DNA from: Megalobrama amblycephala
Taxonomy: Eukaryota; Chordata; Actinopteri; Cypriniformes; Xenocyprididae
DNA length: 64,000 bases
Reading direction: 5' to 3'
NCBI RefSeq assembly: GCF_018812025.1
Contig: NC_063050.1
Location: 13,495,037-13,559,036 of the forward strand
Below the pieces are notes generated by a model that had not been told where the DNA came from, ran no database searches, and saw only the letters and a list, made by a program, of their open reading frames with translations. The stretch's first letter is position 1. Each line of letters opens with the position of its first letter. Both the position numbers and the translations under genes were made by a program. Positions 12,429-23,578 of the stretch are shown in pieces.

Positions 12429-13440
12429 GGCCGCGGCGCCCCCGCTGGCACGGGTGTATCACTGCACCTCAAACACCTCTCGCCTCCGTCTCTCTCGTAA
12501 TGTTTTCACCTCACTGTGGTGGAAGTTGCACCTTTAATTACACACACAAGCGTCGGCACCGAGGTGTTAACAAGGTACACGCACGTTCCATTCAATTCAA
12601 CACTTACAAAGTGAAGTGGAATAACACCATGTGACACAAAATTGTACAACCCAGGGATGCTTGTAAACACACACACACACATACACATGCAAACAGACAC
12701 ACCTTCTCCTTCTCTCTGTGTGTACAGCTCATGTCACACCATCTCATGTCTTTTGTCTACATCGTTGTGAAAACCTCATTCATCTGTTCCTTTTTTCCAC
12801 TCGTTTCTTCCCCTCTATCTGGCTCAGCTTCAGTTTATAACAGGAAGTATTTCAGAGAGATGGCAAACGGTGGGCAGCCATTGAGAACATTCAGAGTATT
12901 TCAAAATAAAAGTCTTAGGTTTAATACGGGTTGAACTGATGTCCTTTGAGGGTGAATCTCACAAAACCTGCCGAGAGTGTGTCCAGGTCATGTTTCACCT
13001 CAAAATCAAATGGAAAACTAATCTTTCATAAAGTAAACAAAGCCTATTTTAGGACCAATATGATTTTGCGTTGACTTTATTTTAATGTTATGCAGATTTT
13101 TCCTCCATATTCTCAGTACTGTAATGCAAAACATTTTCTATTTAAATTGTAAATGTATACTATACTTTAGATTTAAAAAATATATCACGGTGGCACATAT
13201 CGTGGTTGGTACTTATTGCTGTAATATTGTAAAAAAATAAATAAAAAAAATACTGTATTACAGTAATGAGAATCTTTGAAATAAATTTTATAAAATAGAT
13301 TTGCCATGAAATAAAAATATAAAAAAGGTAATTGCAAGCTTATATCTCACAATTCTGACCATTTTCTCAGAATTGCATGATATAAATTTTGAGTTATAAA
13401 GTCAGAATTATCAAATATCATTGGGGTCATCAAGTGGGCA
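12429..13440 (+). other. mri1: mri1 3' UTR and downstream spacer
   Basis: No further coding sequence follows the mri1 stop. A candidate polyadenylation hexamer AATAAA is at 12905-12910, giving a 3' UTR of about 0.5 kb. A short CA run lies near 12668-12682. 13325-13415 resembles one diverged unit pair of the minisatellite in luc7l intron 4 (CTCACAATTCTGACC, CTCAGAATTGCATGA). I see no RNA gene. Confidence 0.45.
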
Positions 13441-16227
13441 CCCTCCTTCATGGACGTTTCGTTGATGAACTCACAACGTCTCCAGAGGGCTCAGCAGTGA
13501 CACCTGGCATCCCAGGTACACCCCCCTCAACTCCATGTCCTCCTGTCTTCATCTCGCTGCCCAGCTGATGTCTTTTCTTTTCTGCTGCATTCAACAGGGA
13601 CTTGATTGCCTGTTGGAGAGAGCGACCCCTAACCCACATTTTACTCTGTAGACTGGTTGTGGATGTGGCGCAAAACTCCAGCATCCCAATTCCACTGGAA
13701 AAATCCTCCCCTTCCAGCCATATTGTGCACCTTCGGTTGCCAGTTCAGAGTACTTCTCTCAAATGCTTCCTCCATGGTGCAGACCAATACCCCCTTTCCA
13801 CCAGCACGAACCAGGTGCTAGTTCAGAGCTAGTGCTAGTGCCAGTTCGGAGTTGGTTCAACTGACGAGCCTTCTAAGAACCGGTTTGCCTTTCCACAGGC
13901 TAGAGAGCCAGCACAGAGCCAGGTCTTGCGTCACTGTATACGTCTCATATTTCACAGAAAAGCTAGCGCCGCAGCGCCAAACAAATACACCAGGCTCGTT
14001 TGAGATGCATCGGCTTCTCGCAAAGCGATCGGCGCATGACATCAAAGCTCTGCGAGAACGATCCAAAAGTACAAGGAGTCGTATGCTCTACAAACGCTCC
14101 TGCGGACCCGCGGCACCCGCCAAAACGGTCCGCGCTGCTCCGATGCATCTCAAACAAGCCTTCTATCAACAATCGCGGATGTTTCACTACTGTTGATGCT
14201 CATGGCTTTGCGAACCTACATCGGCATCCAAACACGGCTCGCCGTAATTTGTATATAGACGGAGATTACGATCGAGCTGCTATTAGCTTGATTAGCTGTT
14301 ATTTCAAAAATGGCGGTCACAAGTTTCTTGTTGGTCACGGTAACCCCGCCCCCAGCCCCTGACGCAAGCGGTTCTTACTTCTAGCCCAGCAATGTTTTGG
14401 TGCTACTTACGAACCACTTTTTCTGGTTCGGAGCTGGTGCTTTGTGTGTCGAAAGACAAAGAACTGATTTGAAACTAGGCTCTGGCTCCGAACCAGCACT
14501 CAAACTGCCTTGGTGGAAAAGGGGTACAAAGGATCATATCTGGCTGGAGTGTTGTAGCCACAATATCTGGGGCGGAACACCAGTTTTTGCTCCTAGTCCA
14601 CATCCATCCTCCAGGCTTGAGCAGCCCACAGAATGCTTGCATCTTTTGTTGTCATGTGGTGTCCTGGAGGTTGGCCTGCTGGTAAGAAATGCAGTGGGAA
14701 AGTCCTGCTGATGTTTGTGGAGATGCATTTGTGGTGGTTCACCTCTGTTCCAAGATTGATGCCAGCTGCTTCATAACTTGATTATGCCACCAAGTATAAC
14801 GGCCTTGGGTGAGGCTTGTAGCGCATCCTGATAGTATGTGTCTCAGTGATGCAGGTGCTTGTCACAGGGAGCAAGCGGGGTCTTCCCCCAACAACTGGTT
14901 CAGGTTTTGAGGTGTGGGTAGGAGATCATAGGTGGCTCTGATGAGAAAGCTTACCCAAGGTAATCCCTCCATTCCCCAAATGTCACGCCAGCTGGGTTTT
15001 TTCTTTTCAAGATCCACCCAGTTAGTCCATTGACCCTGCTTGGCCATTAAGATTCGTCCTCCTGCCTCCTTATCTCTTCCAAAACAAGCTCTCTCTTCAG
15101 CCTTGATGTTATCTTGTGCCATTGAAGAGCTTTTGGAATGAGCGCAAGGCCAGCTCTCCCATGTTGAACTTGACCAACCACATCCCTGAAATAAAGCGCC
15201 GACTTTGCATTGTACACAGCTTCAGATGGTGTGCACTTTCTCCCCACCACCTCCCAAGGGACCGCTGTTCGAACAGCAATATCTTCAGAGTCAGTGAGGC
15301 TCATGACCAACCTTGGTTTGGTGCATTTGAATTCTTCCACCAGACTTGTAATTGCAATTCCTGTAATCTCACAGCACTTAAGCACTGTGGAAGTACACTG
15401 TTTCACCTGTGCGCTTATCACCCTTTCCATCTTTTTCACTTTGCTGAGGGGGATCTTGTACACAGTTAAAGGCCACATGAGTCTTGGGAGTATGCCAAAC
15501 TGTAAGCACCACAGCTTGATTTATATACAAAATGGTATCCTATTTTAATTGTTCAAACTGCCCTATGGCTTTGAGGTTTGCATCATGCCATCTGCCCAAA
15601 CTTTTCACCGGCCTTTCCGAAACAGTTATGTATGGATATTCCATCAATATGAAATCTTTGATCTGTGACATGACCTTTGATAACGGAGATGCTTCTGCAT
15701 TTACTGGGCCTGATTTTCATCCTCGCCCATGTAATGTTTTGATGAAGCTTTTCTAAAAGTCTTTTGGTGCGGAGGACCGTTGTCGTAAGTGTTGTTATAT
15801 TATCCACATAGACTTGTATTGACCAAACTGTAGTCGTTCTCTTCCTGCAACCCAGGCTCTTCGAGGCTCTGATTGAGCTCTATTGTCATAGTAAAGGCCA
15901 AGAGGGAGATGGTGCACCCCGCCATGATGCCTGCTTCTAATGGTTGACCAGATCGAGGAACAAGACGTGCAGTTCCTTCAATATGCAGAAGGTCTATTTG
16001 GTGCAACTGTTCGATGGTGGATGAATTGTTTTCTTTTGGGATCAGCCCTCCTCTACTCCTCTTTGCCAGGCTTTGGGAATAATTTGCTTTTCCCATACTA
16101 CCCTCATGTTTCTCCAAAGAAATTTCAGAACATCCGGGGCAGTCTTGTAGATACTATATGCAAGACTGATCTTTTGCCTTCACTGCCTCTTGCACTTCAT
16201 TCTTTTTGAGAGGGCTGATGTCAAATT
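13441..16227 (-). pseudogene. Decayed reverse-transcriptase element (non-LTR-like), split by a MITE
   Basis: Reading leftward on the minus strand, frames recover in order: an RT palm start (GGLIPKENNSSTIEQ, about 16060-16000), GIMAGCTISLLAF (about 15920), a catalytic box reading YVDN (about 15800) where the family has [FY]xDD, ITWARMKIRPSKCRS, WPLTVYKIPLSKV (about 15470), GQVQHGRAGLALIPKA, GQWTNWVDL and ATYDLLPTPQNL (about 15030-14920), then a Cys/His-type segment ASLRHILSGCATSLTQGRY (about 14830-14770). The tail (SAPDIVATTLQPDMILCT) is broken at 14527 and resumes after the MITE at about 13785 with EEAFERSTLNWQ and GRSLQQAIKSLLNAAEK. Frame changes, an in-frame TGA at CSL*QAPASL and the D-to-N change show it is dead. 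I recall the architecture from fish and amphioxus RT proteins; the clade is not assigned. Confidence 0.8.
13788..14526. mobile_element. MITE inserted in the RT pseudogene
   Basis: 739 bp with terminal inverted repeats TACCCCCTTTCCACCA (13788-13803) and TGGTGGAAAAGGGGTA (14511-14526), 15 of 16 positions matching. It is flanked by CAA on both sides (13785-13787, 14527-14529), a possible 3-bp target duplication. Subterminal GAACCAGGTGCTAGTTC and GGTTCGGAGCTGGTGC motifs recur in both halves. Three-bp duplications suggest a PIF/Harbinger-like origin, but CAA is not the typical TWA target, so the family is uncertain. The interior open frames (up to 120 aa) match nothing I recognise. Confidence 0.75.
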
Positions 16228-16480
16228 TGGCATGGTGGCTTGGTGGGTAGCACTGTCACCTCATGGCAAGAAGGTCCCCGGTTCAAGCACCGGCTGAGCC
16301 AGGAGTGCTTTCTGTGTGGAGTTTGCAAGTTCTCCTGTGTCAGCGTGGGTTTCCTCCAGGTGCTCCAGTTTCCCCTAGACAGTCCAAAGACATGCAGGTT
16401 AGGTGGGCCAAATTGGCCATAGGTGTGAATGCGTGCGTAAGTCCCAAGACATGTAATGGGGAGGGTTGGGGCAAAGCTTG
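16228..16480 (+). mobile_element. DANA-like tRNA-derived SINE
   Basis: It starts with a tRNA-like head containing a box A-like TGGTGGGTAGCACTG and a box B GGTTCAAGCACC (16280-16291). The body follows the zebrafish DANA consensus as I remember it: TTCTGTGTGGAGTTTGCA, GTGGGTTTCCTCCAGGTGCT, CAGTCCAAAGACATGCAGG, then a GCCAAATTGGCCATAGGTGT segment. The 3' part of the consensus, including the tail repeats, is missing or replaced after about 16480. Its presence supports a cyprinid host. Two 60-127 aa open frames cross it and are not genes. Confidence 0.88.
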
Positions 16481-16511
16481 GCAAACATTGCCAAGAAAAT
16501 TCATGGACAGT

Positions 16512-16788
16512 GGCCCTGTCCCAAATGGCACACTTCATGTGCACTTTCGGTCATGTGGACTTACTGCTGTGTGTGCGTGTCCATTAAGTCCACAAGACCG
16601 TAGGGTGTCCCATTCGTCATTTAAGCTGAAAGAAGGGTGCTCGTGAGCGCCCCCTTTGCGGCTGCTATGCACCCTCGATGCGCACTTCTGCTGAGCCCGC
16701 AAGACTGTGAGCTACGTAGAGGACTTTACCCGGCAGTCAAAGCGACATTGCGTCCGTGAGGGTTTAGGGTGCCATTTGGGACAGGGCC
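16512..16788. mobile_element. MITE with perfect 19-bp terminal inverted repeats
   Basis: The left end GGCCCTGTCCCAAATGGCA (16512-16530) is the exact reverse complement of the right end (16770-16788). One base inside, GCACACTTCATGTGC and similar short palindromes suggest further foldback. The flanks CAGT/CAGTG are hAT-like, but I could not identify a clean 8-bp target duplication. It lies immediately downstream of the SINE. Confidence 0.8.
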
Positions 16789-19555
16789 AGTGTCTCTCAA
16801 AATCCTCTTTAGACACTTTCAGATCCACTTTTAAAGATGTTTTTTACAAATTTAAAGTTTGTTCTTGTTTTTTCCTTCTTTTTGCGTCGTTCTCTTAATT
16901 TATCTGCTCTGCGCAGTTTCTAGAGCCACTGCCTTAGTGAGACTTCTTCCAACCCCAAACTTTTGAAAGGTAGTCTATCTTATTTGAATGCCGTTGAGAT
17001 TTTTTTGTATTACAATAATGAGAATTTTGGTGGGGAAAAGTATTTCATTGTCACCTTATTGACCCTAAAGTCGTTGCAAAGCTTTATGCTAAATATAATA
17101 CCACACATTTTCCTTTGATTTTGAGGTGAAGTGTTTCCATAAGACTTTCCCTTACAGGTCCAACTGTTTATTCGTAGTAATAATAATAGATATGTAAAGT
17201 CTAAGCCCGGTTTAAATAAGGGCTGTACTTTAATGTACATATGTACGATTTATCAGCATAATGCCAATATGAGCGGCAGTACTTTTACAGGGAGTGCCAA
17301 TTGAATCGCATGTTACTGAATCAAATGTTATATTAACATTTAGAGAGATTTGAAACCTGCAGTCGAACAAATAAAACGGATACAGAGACTATGAACATTC
17401 GTGCGCAGACGATTTTTAACATTAAGTGAAAGACAGTGTGTATTAAATGTATTTAATTAATTCCGTAAACATACAATTACCAGTCAGTGATTTGAACTTC
17501 AAGGTTTCAGGTTCATCTCGAGCTCTGTGGGCCGTGTCTGTGACATTCCTATGGCGACAAATTATTTTTACTCATAATCAACATCATGTCACAGATGCTC
17601 GATTTAAACCTGCGATATTCCTTTAAATCTGTCATTTAGATAGATCTGATCAGGGCGTAGGGAAATGGTGCTATGGAGCTAGACGTTAGACGATACCTCA
17701 GAAGAGATCCTGAACTCCTCTAGTACTTCCACTTTGTTTTTTATCGTAGTTCTGTGTCGTAATTATTTCTTCTCACACACACACACATGCATGGCTGATC
17801 TTGGGTCAGAATTCGGCCGGAATGCTGCTGACGCGGGCCGCTGTGTGTTTGGGTGCAGATCTGATCCGGGATCAGCGTCGCGAGTCGGTCAGGGCTTCTG
17901 CTCCGTGTTACCGAATGTAACGAGGCCTGAAATCCTCACTGCCTTACGAGACCAGCAAAAACACCCCGCCCACTGATGTCCGATTGGTTGAATGAGACGG
18001 AGCCACGCCTACTTCTCAGAAAGTGCAACCCGGTCATATAAATCTATGAAAAGAAACCGAATTAATAATTTTCCCCCTTTTTTTTTCTTTTTTTTCCCCC
18101 CACAACAAGACCATCACTGTCACATTAATTTAGATAACTTTGGATCACATATGGTAATTAATGCACATTTATTTTTACAATTTCATGTTTAAATCGAAAA
18201 ATGTAGCATCAAACACGTAGAGCAGCTGTAAATGTGTTCATCTACTTTTTTTCAAATTCAAATTCTCATATAATACAGCTCAAAATAAATGTCTTTTTTT
18301 CTGGCAAATTTTAATTTCTTTTTTTTTCTTTTTTTTTTTTGAGACCAGAACTATGAATGGGAAATATGGAAAGAGTCAAATGTAGCATAATTCGAGGTCA
18401 TCTGTGTGTGGATTTGTGTTGTTCTGGAGGTACAAAATTTGTTTTTCACATCAAATTGATTTTATTTTTTATTTTTGGGGGACTGTGCGAGCTGATTATT
18501 TGTTTTATGTATATCTATATACTGTATATCCATGAATTGTGATTATTGGTGATGAAACTGTTGTTTAAAGGCTTTCATTGAGAGGCCCTCTATAGACACG
18601 ATGTGCTACTCCACAACTAGACGCGACAAGCAAAGAGAAATCTACAATTTAAGCAGTTTTCGCTCTCTCTGAAGCGCTTCACATGCACGGCCTGGCTCTC
18701 GTAGAAACTGAATCAAGCAGTTAGATGTTAATGTTAATGATTGTTTTCTCTGTATTATTCGGACTTTTATTCTTATGCAAAAAAAAAAAATCTTTATCCC
18801 AACTCACACATGAGAGAGCCGATAGATGGGCCGTTTTCTTCTCCACCAGATAGTCTAAATACAGGAGGGTTAGTTGCATGTGTAGTCAAGTGTTTCACAT
18901 GTGCTTTAGTGCGGTGAGAGCGAGGAGTTTCTCCTGAAATCTGGTGCCAAACGACAGTGTGACGGGTGGACGGACGTCGGTCTGAGAGGACCTCTTTGTG
19001 TTTCTGTTTGTTCTCGTTCTTCTAATTGATAATCACTGCTGGGTTTGATTTTGTATTCTGTGGAAGTAGTTGGAGAAAAACTATTAGACTGGATGTTTTT
19101 TTATACATATGAATATAATATACAACATACATAAATTAAGAGATGTCTGTTCCACATCAGTACAATAAACAGAGAGAACCAATACTGTTGTGTGTTTGTG
19201 GTCATTCATTACAATGTATTTATGATCATTATTGAGCTGTGAGATGAAAACAAAGAGACCTAATATTAAAACAGTCCTATAAATGTGTCATTGATCTTTT
19301 ATAGTTTGATTACGCTACAAAAACATGCTGTATCTTTCAGATGGACATAGTACAATAAACAGTAGTAGTAGTAATAGTATAATAAACTGACAATAAACTC
19401 ATTGTAAAGCATGTGTGTGAAAACGGAAGAAGTCCAGGAGGTCACACTAAATAATGATTTTTGCTTAAAGAAACCATTTTGTTCAGAATGTTTTTTTACA
19501 CTTTGTGTACATATTTCCTGTATTTTCTGTTTGTATCATAATAAAGACCAAAAAA
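16789..19555. other. Gene-free spacer with clustered AATAAA signals
   Basis: About 2.8 kb without a recognisable coding exon, repeat ends or RNA gene. Base composition is balanced and not repeat-like, with T-rich runs at about 18080-18100 and 18310-18340. AATAAA hexamers lie at 19164-19169, 19354-19359, 19381-19386, 19392-19397 and 19540-19545. That pattern would fit the end of a long 3' UTR of a plus-strand transcript, such as an extended mri1 3' UTR or an unannotated gene, but nothing coding supports it. Transcript data would be needed. Confidence 0.35.
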
Positions 19556-19562
19556 TAAATAT

Positions 19563-21291
19563 AGCTGCGAGCAGCGATGGCGGGCCCAAGCCCGGTGGCA
19601 CCGCCACCCCGGTGGCTTCAGGGCAACTGTGCACAGCGGGCAATAGGCACTTAAAACGGTTAAACATCAAAGGACTATGTCAAATTCACTCCACATTTAC
19701 TGCACTACAAGGTGCCGCTATAGAGCCCCTCCTCCCTGCCCATTTTCAAAGGATTACATGTGCCAAGTTTTAACATTATTCTGATGAATTTTGAAGCAAA
19801 TCAGGTAAAAATAAGAGGGTGATCTCAATGTATGCTGAAAGTGACACATTTTCTGCTTCCAGTTGGTGGCGCTATTACTTTGAATCACAATAGTCACATC
19901 CATGTGATCAGCCTTGTACAACGAAGACTAAGCCGAAGTTTCATCAAAATCAATTAATGTATGCAGAAGTTATAACACTTTGTTTCCCTTTTCTTGCCAT
20001 AAATTCGTTGCCTCGCCACGGCCAAACCGTTTGAGATATCCAAAATCCGTTTGCAATTAAACAACTTCAATGTGTTAGCAACAAGTTAAAAAAAGCTTGG
20101 TGTAAATTGGATAAACCCTGTAGGAGCAGTAGTATAAAATTCATAGCCTGTTTTTTCAAAAAATTAACATTCAAACCAAAATAGCTGACTTCCTGTTGGT
20201 CGGAGCTAATGAATGTAAATTAGAAAATTGTCCGGCTTGATGAGAACAATATGTGTACCGAGTTTGGTGATTGTAGGAAAAACTAACCCCCCCACTTTTG
20301 TCAAAAGGTGGCGCTACTGAGCCCCTCCACCACGCCCATTTCTATGGCTTTGTCCATGTCTACTGGTTGACAATATTGATGTGTGTGTCGAGTTTCATGC
20401 AATTTGAAGCATGTTAAGAGCCTCAAAAACACTCAAGAATATTATTACAGTTTGACCTGTTGCCATGGCAACAATATTTCAAATATCAAAAATCCTGTCA
20501 TAGGTCTACATCTGCTGTGTATTGACATTACACTGATGAAGTTTGAAGCAAATCAGGTAAAAATAAGAGGGTGATCTCAAAACATTTCAAAAAGTGATAC
20601 ACTTCCTGCTGCCAGTTGGTGGCGCTATAACTTTGACTCACAATAGTCACATACATGTGATCAGACTCCTATAACGAACACACTCGTGAAGTTTCATAAA
20701 GATCAATATATGTATGCAGACGTTATAACACATTTCCTGTTTCCTTTTTCTCGCCATAAATTCGTTGCCTCGCCACGGACAAACCGTTCGAGATATCAAA
20801 AATCCCCTGGCAATTTTTAATCATCAGTGTCTTGACTTCATGCTGACCGAGTTTGGTGGCGATCGGATTAATCGTCTAGGAGGAGTATATCAAATTCCAG
20901 AGCATGCGTTTTTCAAACAACCCTTAATAGCTGACTTCCTGTTGGCGTGGTGTTTAACTTAGAGCACGAAAGTTGTTCGGCCCGATGAGGTCTATATGTG
21001 TACTGAGTTTCATACTAATACGTGCAAGCGTGTTTAATATATGGACCAAATTTTCAGACTTTTTTCAAGGGGGCGCTGTCGAGCCCCCCTGCCACGCCCG
21101 GGTACCAGCCTCTCCGGCGTCCTAATGGCCGCGGATTCCAATGTGTGTGCCAATTTTCAAGAGTTTTTGAGCATGTTAAGGCCCCCAAAAAGCCCCGGAA
21201 GACGGAAAAAAAATAAAAAAAAAAAAAAAAAAAAAATAATAATAATCCTTAGAAGAACAAGAGGGCCCTGCGCGAATTTTCGCTTGGGCCC
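19563..21291. mobile_element. 1.7-kb interspersed repeat with 7-bp target duplication
   Basis: Flanked by TAAATAT at 19556-19562 and 21292-21298. It begins AGCTGCGAGCAGCGATGGCG and ends ATTTTCGCTTGGGCCC; GGGCCCAAGC near the left end pairs with GCTTGGGCCC at the right. An internal unit is repeated: GAAGCAAATCAGGTAAAAAT occurs near 19793 and 20550, each followed by GTTGGTGGCGCTAT (about 19863, 20615), TCACAATAGTCACAT, and a shared segment from ATAAATTCGTTGCCTCGCCA (about 20000, 20756). The spacing is about 755 bp. An A-tract lies at 21209-21235. The family is widespread in carp-like genomes in my memory; its class is unresolved. Confidence 0.75.
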
Positions 21292-21374
21292 TAAATATGG
21301 ATGGGTATTAAAAAATTGCTGGTGGTAAACAAAGCTGGTGGTGGCCTAAGACTTTTGCACTGTACTGTATAAAC

Positions 21375-21827
21375 AGTCAACCCCAGAATTACTGGCACCC
21401 TTGGTAAATATGATAAAATGAGCAAAGATGATTGTGAAATAAATCTGCATTGTTTATCCTTTTGATCTTTCATTTCAAATGAAACAATTGAAAGTGGGGG
21501 GAAAGTCACGTTATGAAATAAATGTTTTTCTCCAATGCATGTTGGCCACAATTATTGGCACCTCTACAAATTCATATTTATGTTTTTTAGCCCACCAAGG
21601 TGATCAGGAACATGAAATTGTCCAGCAATGACTTCCTGTTCCACATGAGATAAATATGAGGAAACGCAAAATCCAAATTCCTTTAATCATTCATCATGAG
21701 TAAAACCAAATAATATAATTCTGATGTGCAGCAAAAGATTGTTGAGCTTCACAAAATAGAAAGTGTCTGTAAGAAAATAGCTGAAGCATTGAAAATCTCC
21801 ATTTCCACCATCAGGGCAATAATTAAA
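21375..21827 (+). pseudogene. Tc1/mariner-like transposon remnant with transposase HTH
   Basis: 21380-21415 has a Tc1-type end motif (CCAGAATTACTGGCACCCTT), echoed by CACAATTATTGGCACC near 21547. 21729-21827 translates to a helix-turn-helix start of a Tc1 transposase: QQKIVELHKIESVCKKI then AEALKISISTIRAIIK. The frame is lost after this and no DDE catalytic core follows, so it is a 5' fragment. Plus-strand orientation. Confidence 0.7.
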
Positions 21828-22620
21828 GTCTGCCTGTCAATAATTTTATCCCTCAAAACTCATCTTTGATCACCAAAATGACATATTTAAACATTTTTAC
21901 ATGTGAAAACTTCATGCCTTAAAGCAGATTGATGTAACTCAACCCTTGCCTCATTTATTATATGCGGATCTATGAATATCCTAATTAGCCCCGCCTCCAC
22001 CCACTGACACCAGCTTAACTTACTGAGGTAAACACTGCACAGTGGTGTCGCTCTTTACAACATTGGACACATAACGGTAATTAATATGATAGCTTTTTGC
22101 TTGACTCTGTTATCAAACAGCTAATAATGTGTTGCTAATGTTACACAAACCATGTTCCTGTTCTAACAATCAGTATCCTTACAAACGCTGTGAACACCTC
22201 AGAGCGTCGGTGGAGAAAGCCATATAGTTCATCATAACATCATAATATACATCACACCTGCTATATTGCCAAATCTACATGATTTTTCATATCAACAGAA
22301 AATATACCAGGATAACCTGGCTTATCTTGGGACTCCCCTGCTTCAGATCGGTCATGTTTAATGATGCTAAAGCCCGCCGGCACGTTGACGTGATTGGTTA
22401 CAAGGTAGTTTGTGACGTAAGAAACACCAGCGATTTCAAACCGTGGGTTTGAAACTGTCTTTGGTTTACTGCAGTTTTAAGGAGAAAATACTCAGCAGTG
22501 GTGTTGACTGATGAATTTGCACATGTTTTGTCTTAAAACATATTAAAAACACTACATAAACATTTAAACAACATTAAAAACTTGATTTTCACCACATGGG
22601 GACTTTAAGAAGTTCCAATC
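21828..22620. repeat. Unclassified MITE-like spacer upstream of luc7l
   Basis: No coding exon. The right end CACCACATGGGGACTTTAA (about 22592-22610) resembles the terminal sequence of common fish MITEs, but I could not find a clear mirrored left end here. Contains CCCCGCCTCCACCCACTGA (about 21989). Confidence 0.3.
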
Positions 22621-22631
22621 AACTAAAGATA

Positions 22632-22813
22632 AATATCATGTATATCAAATACTTACAGACAAAATCATAAGATACATGATTTTTAATCAAATCAAGTCAA
22701 CGACATGAGAAACAATAATGGTGTTTACCATGGCCATCAAAAAGCAGAATAACATGGAAATAATCAATAAGACGTGATCCCCGTCAATCAAACCAATGAA
22801 TTCAATGACATTC
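22632..22813. repeat. Left arm of inverted repeat flanking luc7l promoter/exon 1
   Basis: About 180 bp whose reverse complement matches 23817-23999 in luc7l intron 1 almost base for base. Shared landmarks are TTGATTGACGGGGATCACG, TTCTGCTTTTTGATGGCCATG and TTGTCTGTAAGTATTTGATA in the intron copy. The main difference is a 5-bp gap after GGCCATG. Similarity fades outside these limits. The loop of about 1 kb contains the CpG-rich promoter and exon 1. Confidence 0.85.
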
Positions 22814-22969
22814 AATGACTATTGTATTTTTTCGGACATTCGGGGTACATTAGGTTTTTGTTCTTAATTTGTTGTTATGTATGAAATATTTACATTTAAA
22901 ACGACAAAGTTAACGTTCAACATGAGTTTTTTTTTAATCCAAAAAAAAAAACACGTGGCTCCACATGCT

Positions 22970-23578
22970 CTGATGACATCAAAATGGCCCGAACTACACT
23001 CGCTCGGTCGCGCGACCGTTATGATGTCACCTGCCCGTCAGCCAATCAGCGCGCGAGCTCTGCGGCACTTCCTCGAGGCCGCGTAACCAAGCGGGAGCTG
23101 CGCGCGCGCGGATCGGAAGTCTCATTCCGACAGGGAAAAAAAAGAAATAAAACAATAAACCAACAACAAATAAACACTGTCAAAACTTTGCGAATATGGA
23201 TCATTACACAAAATATTGATCTGCGGGCTGATAAAGCAGCGCTAGGACTGATAAATAAGCGCTTATAAGGCGGATTCAGGGGCGTTGGGGAAGAGTTAGC
23301 CGCTGCTGCTAACGCACGAGACTGTTCAAACTCACTGATTTATGATCTGCCAGATTTCAGCGAGATCTCAACTATAAACTGAAGAATCTGAGAGACTTTA
23401 AGCACAGAAGTGAACCTGGTGTTGATAGAAAGTGTTGGTTCGTCTTGTTTTCGGCGGCCGGTGGCTTTGAGGCCTGCTGTATGAGGAGTTAGTTTAACAG
23501 GTTAGAGAAACAGCACTTGTTTACTGTTAAACCAGGTCCATTACACGCGTGTAGAGACTGAGAGGTGAACCGCTGAAG
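22970..23578 (+). promoter_or_regulatory. luc7l: luc7l promoter / 5' UTR region
   Basis: A CpG-rich stretch (GGTCGCGCGACC, GCGCGCGCGG) with an inverted-CCAAT-compatible GCCAATCAGCGC at about 23040-23051 and no TATA box at a suitable distance, as in broadly expressed genes. About 480 bp of probable 5' UTR precedes the ATG at 23579; the exact start site is unknown. Confidence 0.5.

Noticed and set aside
13852..14362. Overlapping 70-120 aa open frames on both strands
   Set aside because: They lie inside the MITE at 13788-14526, whose halves mirror each other.
16278..16295. Functional tRNA gene (box B present)
   Set aside because: The box A/B pair is part of a SINE head; no cloverleaf with a proper anticodon arm and acceptor stem can be drawn.
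16240..16646. Open frames of 60-127 aa on both strands
   Set aside because: They coincide with the DANA-like SINE and the adjacent MITE.
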